Below are positions 1-20,956 of a DNA stretch of 64,000 nucleotides, in pieces. Source of the stretch: Acidianus manzaensis (GTDB lineage Archaea > Thermoproteota > Thermoprotei_A > Sulfolobales > Sulfolobaceae); the NCBI RefSeq assembly GCF_002116695.1, contig NZ_CP020477.1:1599501-1663500 (forward strand), in the 5' to 3' direction. Positions within the stretch are counted from its first letter, which is position 1, and each line of letters opens with the position of its first letter. The translations under genes and the position numbers were made by a program. The notes beneath the pieces were generated by a model that was not told where the DNA came from, did not search any database, and was given only the letters and a program-made list of their open reading frames with translations.

Positions 1-2769
<2,769 letters not shown>

Positions 2770-3042
2770 TTTTGGAGTTAATAGGAAAATATAAATATTT
2801 TCCTATAAAATAAGATTCTTGAGTCCAATAGTTGAAAATTAGAAGTAAATAATAAAGAGATAAATTAAGAAGAATCCATGTTAATTAGATAAATAATGCC
2901 TATTAAGAAGAATAAATAATGAATATTTAGAATTTATATCAAGTTAACTATTTTTAACTTAAAGATCTGATAAATTAGTTATTAATATTGAATCTATTAT
3001 CATGAAGAAGAGTTTATAAAAGTTAAATTCCAAATTTGTATT

Positions 3043-3117
3043 GGCTCGGATAGCTCAGCTTGGGAGAGCGCTGGGCTGTGGACCCAGAAGTCCCGGGTTC
3101 AAATCCCGGTCCGAGCC
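3043..3117 (+). tRNA. tRNA-His (GTG), no intron
   Basis: The acceptor stem GCTCGGA pairs with TCCGAGC. An encoded G-1 at 3043 faces C73, the hallmark of tRNA-His. The anticodon stem CTGGG/CCCAG holds loop CTGTGGA, giving anticodon GTG. The T arm CCGGG-TTCAAAT-CCCGG is complete. CCA is not encoded. The antisense strand just downstream may carry a faint integrase remnant (see findings). Confidence 0.96.
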
Positions 3118-3490
3118 CTAATTTACGATAATTTTCAGTGAACTGGGTCGGTTTTATTCCCATTGCATAACGTATAAGAATAAAGTAATATAATGTAAAA
3201 CTAAACTGTAATAAAATCAAAATCTATTTTTTATGAGTAGAAAAACGAGAGCCTAACAGAGACAAAACTTAATTAAAAATAGAGAAACACTGACAAGCAG
3301 AGTAAACTAAAGTAATAATACTAAATTTTTTAATTGTCATTTGATTTAGCATATTATTTTTACATTAATGTAATATAAACTTAGTCTAATGAATACGTCT
3401 ACTAAAATGATAATAAAATTATATGTTGTAACTAGCGTATAGAAAGCTTTAATTTTAGAAAATATTAATGTTAACTAGGCGGGATAAAGC
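3118..3490. other. Gene-poor spacer between tRNA-His and initiator tRNA-Met
   Basis: This 373-nt AT-rich stretch has no convincing gene. A minus-strand reading frame enters it from the antisense of tRNA-His (3023-3220). Its only suggestive part is a segment resembling the end of SSV-type integrase N-terminal fragments. No promoter-proximal structure, CRISPR repeat or sRNA box pair could be supported. Confidence 0.4.
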
Positions 3491-3978
<488 letters not shown>

Positions 3979-4059
3979 TAACAATAATTTTAGCAAAATT
4001 AGATCTTAAGCCTTATATTTAATAACTTTTAATATTTATTAACTATATATCTTCTTTTA

Positions 4060-4109
4060 GTGATGAGAAGAGGGTCGTATGATATTATGATTAGCGCTGG
4101 AAAAACTGA
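4060..4109 (+). ncRNA. Candidate C/D box sRNA (2'-O-methylation guide)
   Basis: All four boxes are present with archaeal spacing. Box C is GTGATGA at 4060-4066, followed by a 12-nt guide at 4067-4078. Box D' is ATGA at 4079-4082 and box C' is ATGATTA at 4087-4093 after a 4-nt spacer. A second 12-nt guide follows at 4094-4105, and box D is CTGA at 4106-4109. The paired 12-nt guides are the standard archaeal geometry. It sits just upstream of glmM on the same strand. I could not identify the rRNA or tRNA targets. Confidence 0.7.
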
Positions 4110-4150
4110 GCTATAGAATAATTTAAATTGTAATCATGGGTATATTATTT

Positions 4151-5518
4151 ATGGGAAAACTTTTCGGTACTGATGGAGTAAGGGGTAAAATAAATTCTGA
4201 ATTATCATTAGAACTTTCTTTAAGATTAGGTAAAGCAATAGGTACTTTCTTCGGTAAGGGTTCTACGATACTAATTGGAAGAGATGCTAGAGCTGGAGGA
4301 GACATGTATGCTAGAGCTGTGGAAAGTGGATTATTGAGTGCTGGAGTGAAAATTTATGAAGGTGGATTTGCTCCAACTCCTGCTTTGCAATTTGCTGTAA
4401 AAACTTTAGGTTATGACGCTGGAGTAATAATAACAGCTAGTCATAATCCTGCTGAGTATAATGGAATCAAGGTAATAGATCATGATGGAGTTGAAATTTC
4501 TAGGGAAAAAGAAAATGAGTTAGAGGATATTTATTTTTCTGAAAAATTCTATTCAGTAGATTGGAGAGAGTTAACTTTTGATGTAAAGAAGGAGGATAGA
4601 GTAATTGATAATTATGTTAGAGGTATATTATCTCACGTTGATGTAGATAAAATCAGAAAGAAGAATTTCAAGGTTTTAGTTGATGGTGCAAATAGCGTAG
4701 GATCTATCACATCTCCTATAATTGCAAGGGAATTAGGATGTAAAGTTTATGGTGTAAATACTAATCTTGATCCTTTATTTCCTGCAAGGACTCCTGAGCC
4801 TACGTTTGATAGTTTAAAAGATACTGCAGAAATTGCAAAAATTCTTAAAGTTGATTTAGGTATTGCGCATGATGGAGATGCAGATAGAGTAATATTTATT
4901 GATTCTGAGGGGAGAGTTCAATGGGGAGATAGAAGTGGTGCTTTACTATCTTACTGGGCGTCAACTAAAGAGAAAGACTATCCTAGAAGAATATTTACTG
5001 CAGTGTCTAGTTCTAGTCTAGTTCAAGAGTATCTTAAACAGTATAATATTAATGTAGTTTGGACTAAAGTTGGAAGTGTTGATATAGCACATAAGTTAAT
5101 TGAAGAAAAGGGTATAGCTGGATTTGAAGAAAATGGCGGATTCATGTTTCCAGCTCATCAAAATGTTAGAGATGGTGGAATGTCGTTTGCATTGATGTTG
5201 GAGATGCTAGCATCAGAAAATATAACTTCTGCTGAATTATTTGATAGATTACCTAAGTATTATTTAGTAAAAACAAAAGTAAATTCTACTCCTAAGACTG
5301 ATTATGAAAAGATCTATTCAACTCTTAAGGAAATGTACAAAGATAAAGGGGAAGTAATTACTATTGATGGCATAAAGATAATTTCAAGTGATTATTGGTT
5401 CTTAGTTAGAAAAAGCGGAACAGAGCCAATAATCAGAATTTTTGTAGAAGCTAAAGATCCTGCTAAAGCTGAGAATTTAAGCAATGAAATAGTTAAACTA
5501 GTAGGTAGTATGGTATGA
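4151..5518 (+). CDS. glmM: Phosphoglucosamine mutase / alpha-D-phosphohexomutase
   Basis: It interconverts hexosamine (or hexose) 6- and 1-phosphates for nucleotide-sugar synthesis. The phosphoserine loop ITASHNP (Ser about residue 97), the metal loop DGDADR near residue 241, the sugar-specificity segment GFEENGGFM and the C-terminal phosphate loop [11 protein letters not shown] are all intact. ATG 4151 is chosen because family members begin [15 protein letters not shown] 4136 would add five residues. The stop overlaps the start of the Trm112-like gene as ATGA, so the two are probably co-translated. Whether it prefers glucosamine, glucose or mannose phosphate cannot be read from sequence. Confidence 0.93.
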   Translation: MGKLFGTDGVRGKINSELSLELSLRLGKAIGTFFGKGSTILIGRDARAGGDMYARAVESGLLSAGVKIYEGGFAPTPALQFAVKTLGYDAGVIITASHNPAEYNGIKVIDHDGVEISREKENELEDIYFSEKFYSVDWRELTFDVKKEDRVIDNYVRGILSHVDVDKIRKKNFKVLVDGANSVGSITSPIIARELGCKVYGVNTNLDPLFPARTPEPTFDSLKDTAEIAKILKVDLGIAHDGDADRVIFIDSEGRVQWGDRSGALLSYWASTKEKDYPRRIFTAVSSSSLVQEYLKQYNINVVWTKVGSVDIAHKLIEEKGIAGFEENGGFMFPAHQNVRDGGMSFALMLEMLASENITSAELFDRLPKYYLVKTKVNSTPKTDYEKIYSTLKEMYKDKGEVITIDGIKIISSDYWFLVRKSGTEPIIRIFVEAKDPAKAENLSNEIVKLVGSMV

Positions 5519-5895
5519 AGTATAGACTAATGGATTTATTAGCTTGTCCAATATGTAAGCATTTTCCATTAGAGTTAACTGTAATTTCTAGTAAAAAAAT
5601 GGAAAGAACTACAGACGAAAAGAAACCTTTATGCGAGTTATATTGTGCTTACAAGCAAGGTAATGTTAAAGATATACAAAATCCTCCTTGTGATGAATGT
5701 ATAACTTATGAAATAGAAGAAGGTGTATTATATTGTCCATCATGTGGTAGATGGTATCCTATAATTGACGAAATTCCTAGAATGTTACCAGATAACTTAA
5801 GAAATAAGGATGAAGATATAAATTTCCTAAAAAAGAATAAGGATAAATTATCTAGTAAGATAGTGGAAAAAGGGTTGCCATTTAATCTTTCTTAG
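5515..5895 (+). CDS. Trm112-like zinc-binding protein
   Basis: The protein begins [21 protein letters not shown] and ends its zinc module with [21 protein letters not shown], the bipartite CPxC...CPxC pattern of Trm112. Archaeal Trm112 activates several SAM methyltransferases that modify tRNA and release factor. An inserted middle section contains four more cysteines and is longer than the bacterial version. The ATGA overlap with glmM implies translational coupling, though the functional link is unclear. At 126 residues it is normal for crenarchaeal members. Confidence 0.8.
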   Translation: MKYRLMDLLACPICKHFPLELTVISSKKMERTTDEKKPLCELYCAYKQGNVKDIQNPPCDECITYEIEEGVLYCPSCGRWYPIIDEIPRMLPDNLRNKDEDINFLKKNKDKLSSKIVEKGLPFNLS

Positions 5896-5947
5896 TTTAA
5901 AATGAGCTTATTAATCTGATTGTACAAGATTATTTTTGGTGTAAATA

Positions 5948-6361
5948 GTGGAGAATTCATTCTTATCTAATTTAGACGAATGGATAAAGATGCAAAAAAG
6001 TTTGCTAGAAACGATAAAAGACATGCAGAAAAACGAGAAGGATATGGATAGATTAGATTTGATCTTAGCTTCTAGAGTAGCTTTCCAACATATGATGAGG
6101 ACAATAAAAGCATTCGATCAGTGGCTACAAGATCCTATGATAATAAAACATATGCCAAAAGAAATGCTTGAAGACGTTAAAAATACTAGCTGGAATATAT
6201 TGCAACAACTTTTAGAGTTGGATATTAGGCATACTAGTGAAGCACGTGAACTTATAACCAAATTAGGCAAAGAAGGAAAATTAGATCCTTTAATATGGTC
6301 TAGATCAGTAGTAGAAGAACAGCAAAATCAAAATAGAAGAGTAACTTTTACAACAATGTAA
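5948..6361 (+). CDS. DUF2153-like helical protein of unknown function
   Basis: This 137-residue, all-helical, charged protein starts at GTG 5948. Composition and pattern ([32 protein letters not shown]) fit the archaeal DUF2153 family, which has no known function. There is no signal peptide, membrane segment or metal motif. It is the last plus-strand gene before a convergent gene 42 nt away. Confidence 0.6.
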   Translation: MENSFLSNLDEWIKMQKSLLETIKDMQKNEKDMDRLDLILASRVAFQHMMRTIKAFDQWLQDPMIIKHMPKEMLEDVKNTSWNILQQLLELDIRHTSEARELITKLGKEGKLDPLIWSRSVVEEQQNQNRRVTFTTM

Positions 6362-6403
6362 GAAAAAAGGTAAATAAATGATTAAAAACATATAGTTTTT
6401 GAT

Positions 6404-6886
6404 TTATCTTCTATAAAAGTTTCTTTTGTTTGATCTAAGTTTTAACGTATATTCTTCATCTAAAGCTGTTATTTTTGCTTTTAATTCGCTTAATATTTGA
6501 TTGAGTTGATTTTTGAAATTATCATCAATATTAGTTTTATTTTCTTCTAATGCTTCTTCTCCATTACTTGAGATTTTTAGTTTTTTATTTGCAGGATCTG
6601 TTTCTATATATCCTAAATAGAGAAGTGAAGTTATATCTTCTTTTAATGTTGGACTGAATACGTTATTTCCTATTACGTTAAATTCATAACCTAAATTTAA
6701 TCCTTTTTGTGAAGCATCATATAAAAGTGCAATTATTGCTCTTTCTGATATGCTTCCTATTGATTTAATTATATATAGTAACTGAAGTTTTCTTTTATCT
6801 TCTTTTAAAACTGTTGGACTAATGACTTGTTTGCTAACGTTTTTAAGTTCTTTAGTCTTTGTAGAAGATGGTCCAGATTGAGACAA
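6404..6886 (-). CDS. Uncharacterised protein with a probable winged-helix domain
   Basis: It has 160 residues. The basic N-terminal tail is followed by a region (residues about 30-110) whose pattern suits a winged helix: IIKSIGSISERAIIALLYDA, then TLKEDITSLLYLGYIETDPANKKLKISS. The C-terminal helix, NQLNQILSELKAKITALDEEY, could form a coiled coil. It lies 14 nt downstream of hexulose-6-phosphate synthase and is probably in the same transcript. No specific function can be assigned. Confidence 0.6.
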   Translation of the reverse strand: MSQSGPSSTKTKELKNVSKQVISPTVLKEDKRKLQLLYIIKSIGSISERAIIALLYDASQKGLNLGYEFNVIGNNVFSPTLKEDITSLLYLGYIETDPANKKLKISSNGEEALEENKTNIDDNFKNQLNQILSELKAKITALDEEYTLKLRSNKRNFYRR

Positions 6887-6900
6887 TTTATTCCCCGATA

Positions 6901-7578
6901 TTACATTTTCCCTTCTATTATATTAACTAAACGTTTTGTTGTAATAGTCGGATTAGGGCTTTTTGTTATTGCTCCGCCTACTACGAAAATGTTTATAGGA
7001 AGGTCGATTAAATCTTTTATATTATTTTCATTAATTCCACCAGCTACTGAAACTAAGGAGAATTTAGATATTTCTTTAATTTCGTTTTTTAATGATGTAA
7101 CGCTAATTCCGCGTTCTTTTTGAACGTCTAAACCTACGTGTAAACCTATTATATCTACTCCTAGTTGTTTTAGTTCTTTAGCTCTTTCTACTGGATTTGG
7201 AACATTTATAAGATCTGATTGAACTATCATGTCTAATTCTTTTGCCTTGTCTACTGCTGATTTAATAGTAGAATTGCTCATTATGCCTAATACAGTCATT
7301 ATATCTGCATTTCCTAGTTTAGCTATTTGAACTTCTACATCTCCTGCGTCTGCTGTTTTAGTGTCGGCTAGTAAGATTTTGTCTTTAGCAACTTGTCTAA
7401 GTTTTTTCATGCCTTCTATGCCTGCTGATTTAACTAATGGAGTACCTACTTCTACTATTCCTGCTCCTCCTTCTATTGCTTGTCTAGCAACATTTAATGC
7501 GTCTTCAATTGATATGAAGTCTAAGGCAACTTGTAATTGTTTTACTTTTGAAATCTTGTCTAGAATTTGGTCTTTCAT
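6901..7578 (-). CDS. hps: 3-hexulose-6-phosphate synthase
   Basis: This 225-residue TIM barrel belongs to the OMP decarboxylase suprafamily. The diagnostic segments are those of HPS, not of OMP decarboxylase: [55 protein letters not shown], and VAGGINENN near the C-terminus. In archaea lacking the oxidative pentose pathway, HPS works in reverse with hexuloisomerase to make ribulose 5-phosphate from fructose 6-phosphate, releasing formaldehyde. The partner isomerase is at 53589-54224 in this window. It is divergent from pyrG. Confidence 0.9.
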   Translation of the reverse strand: MKDQILDKISKVKQLQVALDFISIEDALNVARQAIEGGAGIVEVGTPLVKSAGIEGMKKLRQVAKDKILLADTKTADAGDVEVQIAKLGNADIMTVLGIMSNSTIKSAVDKAKELDMIVQSDLINVPNPVERAKELKQLGVDIIGLHVGLDVQKERGISVTSLKNEIKEISKFSLVSVAGGINENNIKDLIDLPINIFVVGGAITKSPNPTITTKRLVNIIEGKM

Positions 7579-7594
7579 ATCACATAAACGGATA

Positions 7595-7648
<54 letters not shown>

Positions 7649-7667
7649 ATTCTACTGTGATTATGTA

Positions 7668-9260
7668 GTGACAAAATTCATCATAGTCACAGGCGGAGTA
7701 ATGTCAAGTGTAGGAAAAGGAACTGTAGCAGCTTCGATTGGTTTGTTGTTGAAAGCTAGAGGATATAAAGTCTCGGTAGTAAAAGTCGATCCGTATATAA
7801 ATGTTGATGCTGGTACTATGAATCCATATATGCATGGCGAAGTTTTCGTTACTGATGATGGAGCAGAAACTGATCTAGATTTAGGGCATTATGAAAGATT
7901 TTTAGATATTAATATGTCAAAATATAATAATGTAACTGCTGGTAAAGTATATTTTGAGGTAATTAGAAAGGAACGTGAAGGAAAATATCTGGGTCAAACT
8001 GTTCAGATTATACCTCATGTTACTGATGAGATAAAATATATGATAAGGCGTGTAGCAGATGTAGATAAAGCTGATATTATAATTGTTGAAATAGGGGGAA
8101 CAGTAGGAGATATTGAGAGTTTGCCATTTCTTGAAGCAGTAAGGCAAATGAAACTAGAGGAAGATGAAGGTAATATAGTATTTGTTCATATTGCACTAGT
8201 GGAATATCTTCATGTTACTGGAGAATTAAAAACTAAACCATTACAGCATAGTGTTCAAGAACTGAGGAGAATAGGAATACAGCCTGATATAATAATAGCC
8301 AGAAGCATAGTTGCGTTAGATGATGATACAAAGAAGAAGATCGCATTGTTTACTAATGTTAAGCCGGAAAATATATTCTCTAGCTATGATGTATCCTCGT
8401 CTTACGAAGTACCTTTAATTCTAGAAAATCAAGGGCTACCTCTAAATTTACTTAAGAAGCTAAATATGAAATACGATGGCAAGGCTAATTTAGACAGTTG
8501 GGTAAAATTTGTTAAGTCTATTCATGATGGAAATAAAACAGTAAAGATAGCGTTAGTAGGAAAATATACTAAATTGAAAGATAGTTATCTTAGTATAAAA
8601 GAAGCAATATATCATGCCGCAGCCATGTTAGATATCAAGCCTGAACTAATATGGATAGAGTCTACGGATTTAGAGAATTCTAGTGTGAATGAAAAACTTT
8701 ATGGAGTAAATGGAATTATAGTTCTACCTGGGTTTGGAAAAAGAGGTGTAGAAGGTAAAATAAAAGCTATACAATACGCTAGAGAAAATAATGTTCCTTA
8801 TTTAGGCATATGCTACGGTTTACAGCTTGCTATAGTAGAGTATGCTAGGAATGTGTTAGGACTAAAAGATGCCAATACTACTGAAGTGGATCCTAATACT
8901 CCATATCCAGTAGTGACATTATTAGATGATCAAAAAAGGATGACACAAGTTGGTGGGACTATGAGGTTAGGAGCACAAAAGATAATTCTTAAAGATGGAA
9001 CAATAGCGTATTCATTATATAATAAGTCTGAAGTGTATGAGAGACATAGACATAGATATGAAGTTAATCCTACTTATGTTGACAAATTGCAAAAATCTGG
9101 ATTAGTAGTTTCGGGTGTTAGCGAAAATGGTTTAGTTGAAATGATAGAATTGAAGAATCATAAATTCTTTGTAGCAACTCAAGCTCATCCAGAATTTAAA
9201 AGTAGACCTTTGAGGCCTTCTCCATTATTCCTTGGATTCTTGAAAGCTATTATTAGTTGA
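7668..9260 (+). CDS. pyrG: CTP synthase (glutamine-hydrolysing)
   Basis: It converts UTP to CTP using glutamine or ammonia. The N-terminal synthetase domain shows [16 protein letters not shown] and [16 protein letters not shown]. The C-terminal glutaminase has GICYGLQ with the nucleophile Cys382, and the His/Glu pair in TQAHPEFKS near the end. Its 530 residues are full length. The start is GTG 7668, since the P-loop strand follows at once. The 3' end overlaps the convergent small regulator gene by 36 nt. Confidence 0.97.
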   Translation: MTKFIIVTGGVMSSVGKGTVAASIGLLLKARGYKVSVVKVDPYINVDAGTMNPYMHGEVFVTDDGAETDLDLGHYERFLDINMSKYNNVTAGKVYFEVIRKEREGKYLGQTVQIIPHVTDEIKYMIRRVADVDKADIIIVEIGGTVGDIESLPFLEAVRQMKLEEDEGNIVFVHIALVEYLHVTGELKTKPLQHSVQELRRIGIQPDIIIARSIVALDDDTKKKIALFTNVKPENIFSSYDVSSSYEVPLILENQGLPLNLLKKLNMKYDGKANLDSWVKFVKSIHDGNKTVKIALVGKYTKLKDSYLSIKEAIYHAAAMLDIKPELIWIESTDLENSSVNEKLYGVNGIIVLPGFGKRGVEGKIKAIQYARENNVPYLGICYGLQLAIVEYARNVLGLKDANTTEVDPNTPYPVVTLLDDQKRMTQVGGTMRLGAQKIILKDGTIAYSLYNKSEVYERHRHRYEVNPTYVDKLQKSGLVVSGVSENGLVEMIELKNHKFFVATQAHPEFKSRPLRPSPLFLGFLKAIIS

Positions 9261-9539
9261 ATCTGAAGATAATAATATTATAATTTTATCATATTTGCTT
9301 TTAATTATTTTTTTAATTCCTTTTTCTCCGTTCTCATATTTTATTTCTATTAGTCCAGCATGCTCTAATTCTGATACTTGCGAGCTTATATTACCTTTTG
9401 TCATCATTAATTCGTTACTTAGTTCTGTTATGCTTTTTGGTTCTAATGATGTAATTTTTAATATATTAATTCTAGTCATAGATGAAAATGCGGAAGAAAT
9501 CTTTAGTATATCTTCAGGATCAGAAATCACTAAATCCAT
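9225..9539 (-). CDS. Small winged-helix transcriptional regulator (ArsR-like)
   Basis: This 104-residue single-domain protein matches the pattern of a winged helix-turn-helix: [54 protein letters not shown]. The recognition helix would be around residues 45-60. There is no metal-sensing CxC motif, so the ligand is unknown. It overlaps pyrG tail to tail by 36 nt and is divergent from the Lsm gene, whose promoter region it shares. Confidence 0.75.
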   Translation of the reverse strand: MDLVISDPEDILKISSAFSSMTRINILKITSLEPKSITELSNELMMTKGNISSQVSELEHAGLIEIKYENGEKGIKKIIKSKYDKIIILLSSDSTNNSFQESKE

Positions 9540-9588
9540 GATTATTTAGCTTTAGCATAATATAGTATTCAAAAGACTTTTGCCTAAA

Positions 9589-9623
<35 letters not shown>

Positions 9624-9624
9624 C

Positions 9625-9909
<285 letters not shown>

Positions 9910-9940
9910 GTTTAAAATACTGTACAAAAGTGATAACACA

Positions 9941-13824
<3,884 letters not shown>

Positions 13825-13855
13825 AATTACATTAAACTATTAGATTTAAGAGTTA

Positions 13856-15619
13856 TTATTGCTTATCGTTACCTAATTTTACAACCTTAATTATTTTAGA
13901 TTTTCCAGGTAATATGGATAATATCTCATTTTTTAATTCCTTTGTAGCTTCAATACCTAAATTCTCTGATAAAATTTTAGATATTCTTTCTGCAGTCCTT
14001 TCTAGCTCATCTCCAGGCGAAATAATTATATACTGTTTTACTTTATTTGATATTGAATTTTCTGAACCTACTATTACTCTTATTCCTTCATCACTATATT
14101 CAATACCTAATGCAAGCATTAAAGGAACGTTTTTGATATAATTCTTCTTCCCATATATCATAAATGAGCCTTTTGGTAGATATTCTCCAGTAGGAGGCGA
14201 TTTAGAGACTTGATTCCCATAAACCCAAAAAACATCTACTGTTGCTAAGCCTAATTTCCACGCTTTGGAATAGCTTGCTGCTAATACCGCAGCATCAAAA
14301 ATATCTTGGTCTTGAATATTAACTGGATTTTTTATTATAGTAGTTGAAGCTCCTTGAATATCAGCATGTAAAAATATATCTTTGTCTTCTAGCATTTTTC
14401 TAACTAAACTTTCATTTTGGTCTGCATCTTTTCCCGAAATTACAAGAAATCCATTAGTTGTGATACTCCATCTATATTTTTCATACCAGAATTTTTTTAT
14501 CAAACTGAATCTTGATGCTTCTGTTCTTTGATTAATTTTGCTGTTTAAGTTCTCTAATTTTTTAGAGAACTCATCTAATGTTTCTTTTGCTTTCTTGGCT
14601 TTGTTAGAATACTCCTTTGCTTTTTCGAAGAAAATTGATGCATTTTTTGTAGGTGTCAATTTAGGGTCTAACTCTATTTCAATTCCATCAATATTGATTG
14701 ATTTTTGCTTATTTTTTATTGCATTCTCTACTTGAACATAATTTTCCATTATTTTTTTACCTATATTTCTTAGCTGTTCTGCTTGTAGTTCATAATTATC
14801 TATACTATTTTTTATTTCTTGGACTGTCTTTTCTAGTTTTTTCCTCTCAGCCTCTAACTTTTCATTATTTTGTTGTGTTACTCTTTCTCTTTCTATATCT
14901 ATAAAATACTCATCTATTACTGCATTAAAACTACTTAACTTTTCACAGTTATCGAAATGAAATGGCATGAATAATTTTCCTTTTTGTATACATGGTTCTA
15001 TTTCCCCTTTCTTTAATTTTTCTTTCAAATCTTCTATGTTCTTTTTTAATTCATCTATATTATCTGAATTTAGATGTAAATTATCAATTATTTCTTTTGG
15101 TACTCCTAAAGATCTTAAGGGATTTTTTGAATCAAATTGTGGCTTAGGGGGAAGCGTATATGCTATTCCTGGTTTAATTACTCTATCTTTAAATGTTTTA
15201 TATTCAGTGGAAAATATAATTTTGTCCTCTTCATTTAGTATAATTAGAGATCCTCTTGGCAGTAGTTCAAGAATAATTTTTTTATTATTACTTAGATATA
15301 TTTTCAGTATTCTCTCTTCATCTAAGATTTCAATATTAGTAATATATGAATCTCTTATTAAATCTCTTAATATTCTTATTTTAGGATTTATAGATTTTTG
15401 TCCTTCATATTTTGTAAAATTTATTCTAACTCCTGGTTCTAAAATAAGATTTTTATCTTCATTTAGGCATCTAAGTTTAAAGAAAAATATATTGTTTAAA
15501 TCCCCAATAGAATATATATTATTTATTCTACAATTTATTATTAATGATTTATTTTCTGTAACCCAAGCTAATAAATCAAAGTAGTTCATTGAGTTTTTTC
15601 GTGACAACTTTATAGCCAT
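13856..15619 (-). CDS. NFACT family ribosome quality-control protein (RqcH/Rqc2/NEMF homologue)
   Basis: It has 587 residues and the full NFACT layout. The NFACT-N domain occupies about residues 1-190, an HhH and long coiled-coil section about 190-380, and NFACT-R about 400-520, with [14 protein letters not shown] followed by [15 protein letters not shown]. Homologues bind the 60S/50S subunit with stalled peptidyl-tRNA and add C-terminal tails. It is the first gene of a minus-strand operon with rio2 and DUF460. It is divergent from the small membrane protein at 15638. Confidence 0.9.
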   Translation of the reverse strand: MAIKLSRKNSMNYFDLLAWVTENKSLIINCRINNIYSIGDLNNIFFFKLRCLNEDKNLILEPGVRINFTKYEGQKSINPKIRILRDLIRDSYITNIEILDEERILKIYLSNNKKIILELLPRGSLIILNEEDKIIFSTEYKTFKDRVIKPGIAYTLPPKPQFDSKNPLRSLGVPKEIIDNLHLNSDNIDELKKNIEDLKEKLKKGEIEPCIQKGKLFMPFHFDNCEKLSSFNAVIDEYFIDIERERVTQQNNEKLEAERKKLEKTVQEIKNSIDNYELQAEQLRNIGKKIMENYVQVENAIKNKQKSINIDGIEIELDPKLTPTKNASIFFEKAKEYSNKAKKAKETLDEFSKKLENLNSKINQRTEASRFSLIKKFWYEKYRWSITTNGFLVISGKDADQNESLVRKMLEDKDIFLHADIQGASTTIIKNPVNIQDQDIFDAAVLAASYSKAWKLGLATVDVFWVYGNQVSKSPPTGEYLPKGSFMIYGKKNYIKNVPLMLALGIEYSDEGIRVIVGSENSISNKVKQYIIISPGDELERTAERISKILSENLGIEATKELKNEILSILPGKSKIIKVVKLGNDKQ

Positions 15620-15637
15620 CTTATTGCATTAACTATT

Positions 15638-15886
<249 letters not shown>

Positions 15887-15889
15887 AAA

Positions 15890-16429
15890 ATGCAGCGTAC
15901 TAAGTTCATTGTTGATGCTATGCTTGGTAAGTTGGCAATTTGGCTAAGAATACTAGGATATGATACCTTTTATAGCAATGATATAGAAGACTGGAAAATA
16001 TTGAAGATAGCTAATAATGATAAAAGAGTAATTCTGACTAGAGATCGTGGTTTATACATTAGGGCTAAAAAGAAAAACTTAGACTGCTTTTTAGTTCCAG
16101 TTGATTCTGATATAATTGATATATTAGCATTATTATCAATTAAATATGGTATAGATCTTACTGCTGATATTAATGTTTCAAGGTGTTCAGAATGTAACGG
16201 AATTTTAATGAAAATCTCAGATAATAAATGGAAATGTACTAAATGTGGGAAAGAATATTGGAAAGGCAAACATTGGCGTACAATAACAGAGATACTTATA
16301 AAGGCAGAGGCAAAGAAAGAACAAGATGAGCTTAATTTCAATTCAAGAATTAAGCAGAGAGGAAGGGAAGATATTAATTCAGATAGCAAGAAGAGCAATA
16401 CAAAGGAAATTAGGATTGATCAAAAATGA
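15890..16429 (+). CDS. Mut7-C (DUF82) PIN-like RNase domain protein
   Basis: The PIN-like half (residues 1 to about 95) includes [21 protein letters not shown] and [10 protein letters not shown], with the acidic residues expected for metal-dependent nuclease action. A zinc ribbon follows (CSECN...[14 protein letters not shown]), as in the C-terminal domain of Mut7. The protein is 179 residues. Its last 35 codons overlap the start of the AMMECR1 gene by 104 nt in another frame, and this tail is lysine/arginine-rich and of low conservation value. Confidence 0.85.
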   Translation: MQRTKFIVDAMLGKLAIWLRILGYDTFYSNDIEDWKILKIANNDKRVILTRDRGLYIRAKKKNLDCFLVPVDSDIIDILALLSIKYGIDLTADINVSRCSECNGILMKISDNKWKCTKCGKEYWKGKHWRTITEILIKAEAKKEQDELNFNSRIKQRGREDINSDSKKSNTKEIRIDQK

Positions 16430-16994
16430 GGACGTTCAAATTGAAGATGAAAAACTGAATAAAAAGGGTCTAGCTTTTGTAACTTTAGAGACATATTATG
16501 GTTCTACTACTTCTTTAAGAGGATGTATAGGTTATGTTGAGGCTGTAGCACCATTAGTAGATATAGTAAGGAACGCGGCTATCGCTGCAGCGTTTTCTGA
16601 TCCAAGATTTCCTCCAGTAACACCATCAGAAATTAATAATATATTAATAGAAATAACAATTTTAACTAAGCCAGAAGAAATCAATATTGAAAATAGAAAG
16701 GAATTACCTAAAGCGATTAAAGTAGGAAGAGATGGTTTAATAGTAGAAAAAGGATTATTGTATAGTGGTCTTCTTCTTCCTCAAGTTCCTATGGAATATT
16801 GTTGGGATGAAGAGACTTTCTTAGCTGAGACATGTATAAAAGCTGGACTTTTACCAGATTGTTGGCTAGACAATAAAGTTAGAATAAAAAGATTTGAAGG
16901 AATTATATTTAGAGAAAAATATCCTAGCTCAGAGGAGATAGAGGTAATTAGACCGTCTGATATAAAATGTAAAAAATCAGAATTACTAGAATAG
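16326..16994 (+). CDS. AMMECR1 family protein
   Basis: This 222-residue protein contains the family signature [35 protein letters not shown], plus [33 protein letters not shown]1 proteins are conserved in archaea and eukaryotes with no settled biochemical role. The start at ATG 16326 lies inside the Mut7-C gene. It is supported because the helix [18 protein letters not shown] belongs to the family N-terminus. Confidence 0.9.
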   Translation: MSLISIQELSREEGKILIQIARRAIQRKLGLIKNEDVQIEDEKLNKKGLAFVTLETYYGSTTSLRGCIGYVEAVAPLVDIVRNAAIAAAFSDPRFPPVTPSEINNILIEITILTKPEEINIENRKELPKAIKVGRDGLIVEKGLLYSGLLLPQVPMEYCWDEETFLAETCIKAGLLPDCWLDNKVRIKRFEGIIFREKYPSSEEIEVIRPSDIKCKKSELLE

Positions 16995-17033
16995 CTTTTT
17001 ATGGCTGTTAAAAAATATAACTAAGTGATTAAT

Positions 17034-17735
17034 ATGTCCTCAGAAGAAGAATATGCAGAGCTTTTTACTAACGAAGTAAAAGATGCATTAAAAGATGCAT
17101 TAAAAGATATGAAAGATCCAGTTGATGTTTACGTATTTGTTGATTCTAATGATAAATCATGCAATTATTGTGATCTTACGCAAAAGCTCTTACTATTTGT
17201 TAGCGATGCTGCACCTACCAAAGATGGCAAAAGTTTACTTAATGTTCATATAGTAGATAGAGCTAAAGATGCGAAAGAATTTGAAGAATTTCAAGTAACT
17301 AGAGTACCTACAGTAGCATTTTTAAAGGGGTATATAAGATGGACTGGTGCTCCAGTAGGAGAAGAAATCAGAGCATTAGTTGAAACAATAGTAAGACTTT
17401 CACAAGGAGAAAGTGGATTAAGCCAAGAAACATTAAATGCAATAAAAGAAAAACTTAATGGAAAAGTAAAAGTTGAAGTAGTTGTTACTCCTTCATGTCC
17501 TTATTGTCCTTATGCTGCACTATTATCTCATATGGTAGCCTATGAAGCGTGTAAAGCTAATAAGTGTGATATAATATCTGAGGTTGTAGAAGCATATGAG
17601 AATCAAGATATAGCAGAGAAGTATCAAGTTATGTCAGTACCAGCAGTAGCTGTTAACGAATCAGTAGAATTTATAGGAGTTCCAAACGAAGAGAATTTCG
17701 TTAATACCATTTTAGAAAAGCAAAAGGTAAATTAA
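17034..17735 (+). CDS. pdo: Protein disulfide oxidoreductase (double thioredoxin fold)
   Basis: It has two thioredoxin/glutaredoxin units, each with a redox motif: CNYC at about residues 43-46 and CPYC at about 155-158, with cis-prolines in RVPTVAF and SVPAVAV. Such PDOs form and shuffle disulfides in the cytoplasm of hyperthermophiles, where many proteins carry disulfides. ATG 17034 is preferred over the upstream GTG 17025. Confidence 0.93.
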   Translation: MSSEEEYAELFTNEVKDALKDALKDMKDPVDVYVFVDSNDKSCNYCDLTQKLLLFVSDAAPTKDGKSLLNVHIVDRAKDAKEFEEFQVTRVPTVAFLKGYIRWTGAPVGEEIRALVETIVRLSQGESGLSQETLNAIKEKLNGKVKVEVVVTPSCPYCPYAALLSHMVAYEACKANKCDIISEVVEAYENQDIAEKYQVMSVPAVAVNESVEFIGVPNEENFVNTILEKQKVN

Positions 17736-17791
17736 GACCGCCTTTTTTAATTAAACTTTTATCTTCTAAATCTATAATTTTTACTCGAAAA

Positions 17792-18444
<653 letters not shown>

Positions 18445-18473
<29 letters not shown>

Positions 18474-18978
18474 ATCTAGGTAATGTTACTCCTTTTTGAC
18501 CTTGATATTTTCCGTGATATGGATTCTCTACTGGAGTTAACGTTTTTGCGAAAATTAGGTGTAGGAATCTATCTCCTCTTTTTAGCTTTATTGGGAATGC
18601 GGATCCAATTATTTCTATCGTTATCTGTCCTTCAAATCCTGCATCTACAATAGTTGGAGGGATGAAAAGACCTAATCTAGCAAAACTTGACCTAAGATTT
18701 ACGAAGGCCATTATATCGTGCGGTAATGCTACTATTTCTTCTGTTGTTAAAAGAACGTGCTCCTGAGGCTTTATCAAAAATTCTTCCCCTTTTTCTACAT
18801 CATAAAATTCTTTGATGTTAGAAGAATCGAATATTTTATCAGTTTTTTTGAATCTTGCAATTTCTCCTCCTATTCTTAAATCTACTCCATTCTCTCTTAT
18901 TGTGTCATTTTGTAATGGTTCTATTTTTATCCATCCTTTCTCGAGGTAATACTTTAAATCACGATCTCCTAGAATCAT
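18445..18978 (-). CDS. dcd: dCTP deaminase
   Basis: It deaminates dCTP to dUTP for thymidylate synthesis. The 177-residue protein has the family segments [41 protein letters not shown] and [17 protein letters not shown]. The SSFAR serine/arginine and the central Glu in FEGQITIE are as expected. Whether it also hydrolyses dUTP cannot be told from sequence. A candidate C/D sRNA lies upstream on the same strand. Confidence 0.93.
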
Positions 18979-19041
18979 ATATTTATATTATTATTAGTCC
19001 TCTAATATACAAAATGGCTCAATAATATCCTTCGAATTTAG

Positions 19042-19102
<61 letters not shown>

Positions 19103-19124
19103 ATTGCTATATAATCTTTTATTT

Positions 19125-20924
<1,800 letters not shown>

Positions 20925-20956
20925 GTTTTTATAAAATTTCAACGAAAAATGTTTCT

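Noticed and set aside
3023..3220. 65-codon minus-strand frame across tRNA-His as a real gene
   Set aside because: Half of it is antisense tRNA, and there is no Shine-Dalgarno site or conserved domain. It is only mentioned as a possible scar.
6901..7578. Orotidine 5'-phosphate decarboxylase (pyrF)
   Set aside because: The DTKTADAG and [12 protein letters not shown] segments belong to hexulose-6-phosphate synthase, not to the OMPDC DxKxxDI motif.
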